Shown in pieces: positions 62,101 through 64,000 of a DNA stretch of 64,000 bases (position 1 is its first letter; every line of letters begins with the position of its first letter). Origin of the DNA: Antedon mediterranea (taxonomy: Eukaryota; Echinodermata; Crinoidea; Comatulida; Antedonidae); assembly GCF_964355755.1 (NCBI RefSeq), contig NC_092678.1, positions 11,506,922 to 11,570,921 on the forward strand, written 5' to 3'. Position numbers and translations under genes: made by a program. A model generated the notes under the pieces. The model had not been told where the DNA came from, did not search any database, and saw nothing but the letters and a program-made list of their open reading frames with translations.

Positions 62101-63848
62101 ATCATGTTGCTGACACATTCATCATGCCTAATGCAAAGTATCATGTTGCTGAGACATTCATCATGCCTAATGCAAAGTATCATGTTGCTGACACATTCAT
62201 CATGCCTAATGCAAAGTATCATGTTGCTGACACATTCATCATGCCTAATGCAAAGTATCATGTTGCTGACACATTCATCATGCCTAATGCAAAGTATCAT
62301 GTTGCTGACACATTCATCATGCCTAATGCAAAGTATCATGTTGCTGACACATTCATCATGCCTAATGCAAAGTATCATGTTGCTGACACATTCATCATGC
62401 CTAATGCAAAGTATCATGTTGCTGACACATTCATCATGCCTAATGCAAAGTATCATGTTGCTGACACATTCATCATGCCTAATGCAAAGTATCATGTTGC
62501 TGACACATTCATCATGCCTAATGCAAAGTATCATGTTGCTGACACATTCATCATGCCTAATGCAAAGTATCATGTTGCTGACACATTCATCATGCCTAAT
62601 GCAAAGTATCATGTTGCTGACACATTCATCATGCCTAATGCAAAGTATCATGTTGCTGACACATTCATCATGCCTAATGCAAAGTATCATTTTGCTGACA
62701 CATTCATCATGCCTAATGCAAAGTATCATGTTGCTGACACATTCATCATGCCTAATGCAAAGTATCATGTTGCTGACACATTCATCATGCCTAATGCAAA
62801 GTATCATGTTGCTGACACATTCATCATGCCTAATGCAAAGTATCATGTTGCTGACACATTCATCATGCCTAATGCAAAGTATCATGTTGCTGACACATTC
62901 ATCATGCCTAATGCAAAGTATCATGTTGCTGACACATTCATCATGCCTAATGCAAAGTATCATGTTGCTGACACATTCATCATGCCTAATGCAAAGTATC
63001 ATGTTGCTGACACATTCATCATGCCTAATGCAAAGTATCATGTTGCTGACACATTCATCATGCCTAATGCAAAGTATCATGTTGCTGACACATTCATCAT
63101 GCCTAATGCAAAGTATCATGTTGCTGACACATTCATCATGCCTAATGCAAAGTATCATGTTGCTGACACATTCATCATGCCTAATGCAAAGTAAAATGTT
63201 TTTTAATTAACTTAATCTTAATAACTAAAAAATGACCTAAAGGAAATAATCTTTTTCAACAAGTAAACTTTTTATAACATTATATGGCTTACGGTATATG
63301 TATAGAAATTTTTTTAAATACTATTTTTATTCAAAGTTTGATTTTATTTGGGGAGACAGTACATCTTTAATGTAAATGTAGTTTGTGTTTTTTTCATATG
63401 CATACTACTGTAGTCCAGATTTTTTTATTTTAAATTGAAACTTTAAATTGTTTTTGATAAACTTGCTACTAAAGCTTGGTTCCCACTAGAACGTAACGCA
63501 AGGACGTAAACGCAACGCAAGCGTTTTAACCAATGACAAGCGAAGTTATAGACAGTTAGCAATCACAAGCAAATAAGCCATCGCTTGTGATTGGTCAATT
63601 CACTTGCGTTGCGTTACGTCCTTGTGTTGCGTCGCTAGTTGGAACCACGCTTAAGCAATGTTGAAACTGTAGCCAGTTGTTAATAAAACGTTTCTTTGCA
63701 GTCTGTTGGTGATATTGCCTTGGTTGCACATGTTCCTCCCATGAAACGCTCATTAGAAAGTTTTGTTTATCGTGTAAAAGTAATGCTTACTTTACACAAC
63801 TGCCAAGATGCATTCTGGATTGGAAACCTAAAAAACAGAAACATACAG
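21088..63848 (+). CDS. FANCD2: FANCD2, Fanconi anaemia group D2 protein (37 exons, 3' end outside window)
   Basis: FANCD2 pairs with FANCI, is monoubiquitinated by the FA core complex and clamps DNA during interstrand-crosslink repair in the nucleus. Exons placed by homology plus AG/GT and phase: 21088-21151, 21308-21424, 21889-21953, 23131-23183, 23884-23931, 28412-28472, 29371-29426, 29548-29608, 31063-31187, 31364-31451, 32488-32592, 32715-32803, 33059-33155, 33815-33850, 34054-34194, 35008-35142, 36205-36336, 38360-38467, 38615-38724, 39850-39916, 45823-45942, 46155-46231, 49769-49906, 50140-50353, 50547-50655, 54421-54514, 55466-55703, 56210-56326, 57030-57155, 57731-57846, 58254-58367, 58539-58666, 59144-59237, 59922-60044, 60261-60453, 61379-61528, 63702-63848. 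The sum is 4056 nt, 1352 codons without a stop. The vertebrate protein is about 1450 residues, so only the acidic tail is missing. The least certain junctions are exon 1 (a 5' UTR exon may precede it) and the exon 10 donor (gag/gttgta). Confidence 0.96.
21590..21740. repeat. Dispersed repeat shared with intron 10
   Basis: ATTTGTTTTATAACGCATAT, GAATTATTTCAACA and the CTAC-rich segment recur in the same order at about 32045-32170. Origin unknown. Confidence 0.5.
22490..22990 (-). pseudogene. Non-LTR retrotransposon 3' fragment in FANCD2 intron 3
   Basis: The minus strand encodes [20 protein letters not shown], the well-conserved RT C-terminal segment 'QRLYFLR', within a 93-codon frame (22987-22706). 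The 3' end carries a (TTGA)-type repeat at about 22498-22512 after AATAAAGATTCG. Heavily truncated and inactive. Confidence 0.65.
23413..23710. repeat. 36-bp minisatellite, about 8 copies (intron 4)
   Basis: The unit contains AATAGTTTTTGTGACATGAC followed by TCTGAACCATGTTTA. Two copies have TGTGAACC and one has TACATGAC. Because 36 is a multiple of three, long artificial reading frames arise on the minus strand. Confidence 0.95.
24080..26110. repeat. Two tandem partial copies of a dispersed repeat (intron 5)
   Basis: Copy one is about 24080-25240 and copy two about 25490-26110. Shared blocks in order: GTGCGTAGCGCATATAA, AAATTGCCATGAGT, TTTTTGCACGCGCACTGCGCG, GATCTTTGATCGGATT and AATTCGTCATAGTGACGAATT (25205 and 26075). 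Copy two lacks about 500 bp. A third copy lies inverted at 38790-39790. The last block is a hairpin similar to those of the Helitron-like repeats. Confidence 0.75.
26136..26406. repeat. 50-bp minisatellite, left array (about 5 copies)
   Basis: The unit runs AATTAATCATTTTGTTCCAT, TCAATGGTACAACTCAATAC, AATGGCCAGT. The same unit resumes at 27765 after an unrelated 1.36-kb segment. Confidence 0.95.
26407..27764. mobile_element. Insert splitting the 50-bp array, with Helitron-like right end
   Basis: The right end is a hairpin ATGGTACGC...GCGTACCAT at about 27733-27761, directly followed by CTAG and T, as expected for a Helitron 3' end (CTRR before T). The left border shows ATGGTATATAAAG. The interior about 27000-27605 is the inverted counterpart of 4440-5060. 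The AATTGAGTTAGATAATTA segment occurs twice (about 26474 and 27151). No helicase or transposase is seen, so it would be non-autonomous. Confidence 0.5.
27765..28225. repeat. 50-bp minisatellite, right array (about 9 copies)
   Basis: Same unit as 26136-26406. Copies alternate between GGTTAGTAATTAATC and GGCCAGTAATTAATC linkers. Confidence 0.95.
28500..28625. mobile_element. Diverged palindromic MITE
   Basis: TTTGGTTCAAACTTATTAGAC ... TTGCAAGTGGGAACCAGCTTTA resembles the ends of the MITE at 63471-63654 (both contain TGATTGGTCAA and a GGGAACCA-type end). Confidence 0.4.
29126..29284. repeat. 50-bp tandem repeat, 3 copies (intron 6)
   Basis: Unit from GTATCAGTAGGTAAACACTT through GGAATAACATGCTACTGAAG; the copies differ by single bases. 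Confidence 0.93.
30538..30570. repeat. Poly-T tract (intron 8)
   Basis: About 32 uninterrupted T; a likely retroposon tail on the minus strand or a simple repeat. Confidence 0.9.
31529..31830 (+). mobile_element. tRNA-derived SINE (intron 10)
   Basis: The head GAGTGGCCGAGCGGTTAAGA (A box) and GGGGTTCGAGGC (B box) is tRNA-Leu/Ser-like. The body contains GGATAAGGACTATAAACCG and GTGTGCACTTTAAAGAACC, and ends in a CAAA repeat (31830-31843). Same family as the inverted copy at 15180-15430. Confidence 0.8.
32800..36100. other. FANCD2 introns 12-16, no repeats of note
   Basis: Outside the listed exons the sequence is AT-rich, with short TATA runs (33535-33560, 33910-33925). I see no mobile element or RNA gene. 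Confidence 0.55.
36205..50353 (+). CDS. FANCD2: FANCD2 exons 17-24 (monoubiquitination-site region)
   Basis: About residues 448-769 in this model. Exon 18 encodes [18 protein letters not shown], the counterpart of the family's PIP-like motif (QxxIxxxF type) near residues 503-510. Exon 19 encodes [13 protein letters not shown] followed by [11 protein letters not shown]. The lysine of the KYK motif, residue 546 here, corresponds to the lysine monoubiquitinated in vertebrates (K561 in human), so the key acceptor site is retained. Exon 21 contains ALFYDELA and exon 22 [13 protein letters not shown], both conserved. Exon 24, the second longest placed, encodes the [18 protein letters not shown] and NTINWFRE segments. 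Intron 20 (5.9 kb) carries the Ty3/gypsy insertion and intron 22 the Helentron-like complex. Confidence 0.94.
36455..37530. repeat. 25/29-bp minisatellite, about 40 copies (intron 17)
   Basis: The unit is TTACTACTTATATACTATG + TATATC (25 bp); an extra TTAC gives 29-bp variants. Because neither length is a multiple of three, all three forward frames cycle through the array without stops, which produces three overlapping 470-codon frames that are not genes. Confidence 0.95.
37531..37840. repeat. 38-bp derivative of the same minisatellite, about 8 copies
   Basis: The unit combines TTACTTACTACTTA with CCGGACATATATACTGTG and TATATC. It abuts the 25/29-bp array and shares its ACTACTTA and TGTATATC words, so it appears to be a secondary expansion carrying an 8-bp change. 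Confidence 0.92.
38790..39790. repeat. Inverted third copy of the 24080-26110 repeat (introns 19)
   Basis: The reverse complement matches blocks of 24080-25440: CCCAAGGTGAGACTAGATCTC (39075), GCGCATGCAAAAATCTGCACA (39302), ATGATGAAATATGACCTGAAA (39430), GGAAAGAATAAA (39735). Lies within intron 19. Confidence 0.7.
40831..41505 (-). repeat. 3' LTR of the gypsy element
   Basis: Direct repeat of 44858-45532 at a constant offset of 4027 bp with no indels noticed. Preceded (element orientation) by AACCATATATTAC instead of a polypurine tract. Confidence 0.94.
41473..44442 (-). CDS. gag-pol: Gag-Pol polyprotein of gypsy element, C-terminally truncated
   Basis: One uninterrupted frame; the ATG at 44442 (MAKAEKP) is the likelier start, although the frame is open to an ATG at 44493. 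Counting from 44493: a gag capsid-like region (WLEDFETYC near residue 75); two CCHC zinc knuckles ([14 protein letters not shown] and [14 protein letters not shown], residues 298-333); an aspartic protease active site DTGAEASI (about 403); reverse transcriptase with [19 protein letters not shown] and YLDD (about 796); and the start of RNase H ([15 protein letters not shown], about 960). Gag and Pol are fused in one frame with no frameshift site. Translation runs from RGLRGT straight into the LTR and stops after about 14 unrelated residues. Integrase is missing. No host function. Confidence 0.93.
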   Translation of the reverse strand: MAKAEKPDTETTGINSMIAALTDVLKGVGVQKVPPPIKLAKFRGRPKSPGDVTLREWLEDFETYCTHYNLGGDVKYDALVSHLGGSAKDEVHYQMSILGKGKNVKKAIQVLQTTFSPDESVSALNTLFYSRNQLDYESVAEYSLELMKIYSRLLEASFPNEQNALKHLQDSTLKQRLVEGVRDPLVRREMRRIELASRGKSFMEMREEVLELFKGETSRGYRPKVQGVDFPTNSYSNQSENCEIKKELKVLKQQLDQLQQSLCKFSQNTTNNSFNRSGPRRCFNCGQFGHNRDNCEMPPGLCWECKKVGHFAAKCPSRVRKSKPEPSTDNHNLGSVQIPVVSVEDKIIPPNDLREPSESSLLSRLVAQSPCAVIKFGSVELGSVLDTGAEASIIPSSIYHRILKSELGGLHSADKLFTNVIGVCGVEVPIEGYVEVPIEILGHNLLGSFLIVSDSACNNNVSYPILTGCNILRYIQDDPRILETLGKVVGAKTASPCTGRAEVVLRVNDEQSQIFVSLKHFNTAVPVACDKLHEVNVCSSVLPPDNVCSNGSELVDGNYPSHKRSIVAESELVCPPGLLLKGLPRDKERKVLLLLNNYKHVFSTGPYDVGKCDVIPHSISLISNNVPIRLPYRRVHPNNIKEVKAMLQEMLNQGIIRPSKSDYASPIVLVQKKDNSLRLCIDYRKLNGRTMKDSFPLPRIDEVLDVLTGSRWFSTLDLAHGFFQIIMADDSIGKTAFRVPWGLYEFLRMPQGLTNSPSTFQRVMEYVLGDLNLSEVVLYLDDILIFSATFDEHLNRLDKVFSRLARYGLKAKGRKCDLFREEVAYLGHVISSKGVSVDVGKTDKVVSWPVPKNVTEVKSFLGLASYYRRFVPNFAKIASPLHNITHMAASRAGNGRAGVGKDKISTFHWGLPQQIAFESLKKSLVTPPVLAYPIFDREFIIEVDSSGNGIGACLSQRDDNQILHPIAYASRGLRGTIYYCDELSIEGAA
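44858..45532 (-). repeat. 5' LTR of the gypsy element
   Basis: Direct repeat of 40831-41505. Differences noticed: one A/T at about 45011 and one G/A at about 45119. It is followed by the putative primer-binding site. It contains short spurious frames that are identical in both LTRs. Confidence 0.94.
45547..45660. repeat. Two tandem 57-bp units next to the gypsy insertion
   Basis: GAATATTTTATATATAGCCC ... GCTAGATGGATGTTGAGTG occurs twice in direct succession. Confidence 0.9.
45690..45770 (-). other. tRNA-like SINE fragment (intron 20)
   Basis: On the minus strand, TTGGTGGTCAAGAGG (A-box-like) and GGGTTCAAGTTCC (B-box) flank an ATTGATCTGGAGGT segment. Diverged relatives occur at 50780-50840 and 55860-55915 (CCCACGACCTCCAGATCACTA). 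Confidence 0.55.
46620..49690. mobile_element. Helitron/Helentron-like non-autonomous repeat complex (intron 22)
   Basis: Starts with the hairpin AATTCGTCACTTTGACGAATT and ends at GTTATCCGCTCAATGCGGAT + AACTAA before T. An inner start at 48137 (CTCGTCACTTTGACGAG followed by TTAGTTATCCGCA) has an inverted partner at the 3' end, the layout of Helentron asymmetric terminal repeats. Blocks such as GTGTAGCATAGGTGAAATTAC (46829, 48340) and TGATGACGTCA (47411, 48548, 48905) recur, so several units appear to be stacked. No Rep/helicase coding sequence. Partial relatives lie at 1-150, 2086-2810 and 20080-20700. Confidence 0.6.
50547..63848 (+). CDS. FANCD2: FANCD2 exons 25-37 (C-terminal solenoid)
   Basis: About residues 770-1352. 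Exon 27 (238 nt) holds a low-complexity, Lys/Glu/Ser-rich linker followed by [19 protein letters not shown], a conserved block. Exon 29 was found by phase and homology ([13 protein letters not shown] matches the family's NHLENIHNYFQ block). Exon 31 begins WSGFSN. Exon 35 encodes [19 protein letters not shown]. Exon 36 encodes the [10 protein letters not shown] block. Exon 37 ends LKNRNIQ, after which vertebrate FANCD2 has about 55 acidic residues; that last exon lies beyond 64000. Tandem duplications copy the donor sites of exons 28 and 33 (see findings). Confidence 0.94.
50853..54226. repeat. 51-bp satellite-like array, about 66 copies (intron 25)
   Basis: The unit contains GGCCAAGGAAGCAGCAGCAG, TTACTGTGCCAACCTGATGA and TAATGATTGAA. 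Copies of 50 bp (GGCCAAGAAGC) and 52 bp (GAAAGGCC) shift the frame. 51 is 17 codons, so long open frames occur on both strands; they break wherever a 50- or 52-bp variant occurs. Confidence 0.96.
54580..55255. repeat. 21-bp minisatellite, about 32 copies (intron 26)
   Basis: The unit TGTCTGTCTCTCTATTTCTA + A is nearly uniform; variants are TCTGTCTGTCTA, CGGTCT and TATCTA. It begins about 65 bp after the exon 26 donor. The open frames with heptad-like MSVSLFL repeats are artefacts. Confidence 0.96.
56297..56386 (+). repeat. 30-bp triplication spanning the exon 28 donor
   Basis: The segment AACAAAAGCTAATCAACTTG + TCTAAG/GTAA occurs three times with a 30-bp period. Each copy carries a full AAG/GTAAAA 5' splice site, at 56326, 56356 and 56386. 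Confidence 0.95.
56400..57020. other. FANCD2 intron 28, nothing further seen
   Basis: AT-rich intron. An exon-like stretch after an AG at 56881 does not fit the reading phase and was rejected. Confidence 0.6.
59238..59305 (+). repeat. 17-bp repeat at the exon 33 donor, 4 copies
   Basis: GTATATTAATGTTTAAG is repeated from the first intron base, so AAG/GTATAT donor sites recur at 59237, 59254, 59271 and 59288. Confidence 0.95.
59618..59905. repeat. 72-bp tandem repeat, 4 copies, upstream of exon 34
   Basis: The unit contains AAAGGGGGAGGGGTAGTGTG, TCCCTTGATGCGCCTCTCGT and AGTTTTAAACATGAATTTTA. The last copy ends about 17 bp before the exon 34 acceptor (AG at 59920-59921), close to where the polypyrimidine tract and branch point should be. 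72 is divisible by three, which gives artificial frames. Confidence 0.95.
61941..63194. repeat. 39-bp minisatellite, about 32 near-identical copies (intron 36)
   Basis: The unit contains AAGTATCATGTTGCTGACAC and ATTCATCATGCCTAATGCA. I noticed only two single-base variants (near 62153 and 62691). Its 13-codon length keeps two plus-strand frames and one minus-strand frame open throughout; none belongs to FANCD2. Confidence 0.97.
63471..63654. mobile_element. Palindromic MITE, full copy (intron 36)
   Basis: About 184 bp from AAAGCTTGGTTCCCACTAG to CTAGTTGGAACCACGCTTA, with subterminal ACGTAACGCAAGGACGT / ACGTCCTTGTGTTGCGT. It lies about 47 bp before exon 37. Confidence 0.75.
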
Positions 63849-64000
63849 GTAACACTAGTCGATGAATCCCTTTATATTTTAAGGATCAAGTGTGATATTT
63901 TTGGATAGATAATTTAATTTTTTGTAACCCTATATTTTGTATCCAGTATTGTAAATAATTTTCATAATGCATATTGTATTGTCTAATATCGTAACTTTTA

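Noticed and set aside
61830-63210. Open frames of more than 400 codons with [13 protein letters not shown]-type repeats
   Set aside because: 39-bp intronic array; equally long frames exist on both strands and there are no flanking splice or start signals tying it to a gene.

Overview
This is eukaryotic, AT-rich, intron-rich nuclear DNA from an animal. Abundant AGGCCTA-type palindromes, tRNA-derived SINEs, CR1-like retroelements and a Ty3/gypsy element suggest a marine deuterostome, most likely an echinoderm. That placement is an inference from repeat style and protein similarity, not a proof. No bacterial features are present.

Layout. Bases 1-3100 are nested transposable elements: a TIR-bounded insert (about 153-2085), carrying two tRNA-Val-like modules, interrupts an older repeat family. 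The last three coding exons of a mitochondrial carrier (SLC25, uncoupling/dicarboxylate-like) lie at 3138-6680 on +; its last intron holds a broken hAT-type element. Bases 6700-21000 hold no host gene that I can support. They are relics: a CR1-like fragment (7030-7700, -), a foldback-like element with long inverted arms (about 8235-11180), a 5'-truncated CR1-like element with an internal inverted duplication (11385-13078, +), an (AT)n tract, a SINE, a dense AGGCCTA tract and a second, 3.3 kb foldback structure (16545-19895).

The main gene is FANCD2, the Fanconi anaemia DNA interstrand-crosslink repair protein, on + from 21088 to beyond the right edge. I could place 37 consecutive coding exons. 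They sum to 4056 nt (1352 codons) with matching phases at every junction and no in-frame stop; only the acidic C-terminal tail is missing from the window. The conserved monoubiquitination-site region and PIP-like region are present. Its introns carry nearly all remaining content: seven or more minisatellite arrays, a young internally deleted Ty3/gypsy element (40831-45532), a Helitron/Helentron-like complex (46620-49690), SINEs, MITEs and a three-copy dispersed repeat.

The most unusual signals are: tandem duplications that copy 5' splice sites of FANCD2 (three donors 30 bp apart after exon 28, all in frame; four donors 17 bp apart after exon 33, the extra ones leading to a stop); the gypsy element whose 3' LTR is preceded by 13 bp of 5' host flank; an 816-bp higher-order repeat inside a 51-bp satellite; and Helentron-type asymmetric terminal repeats.
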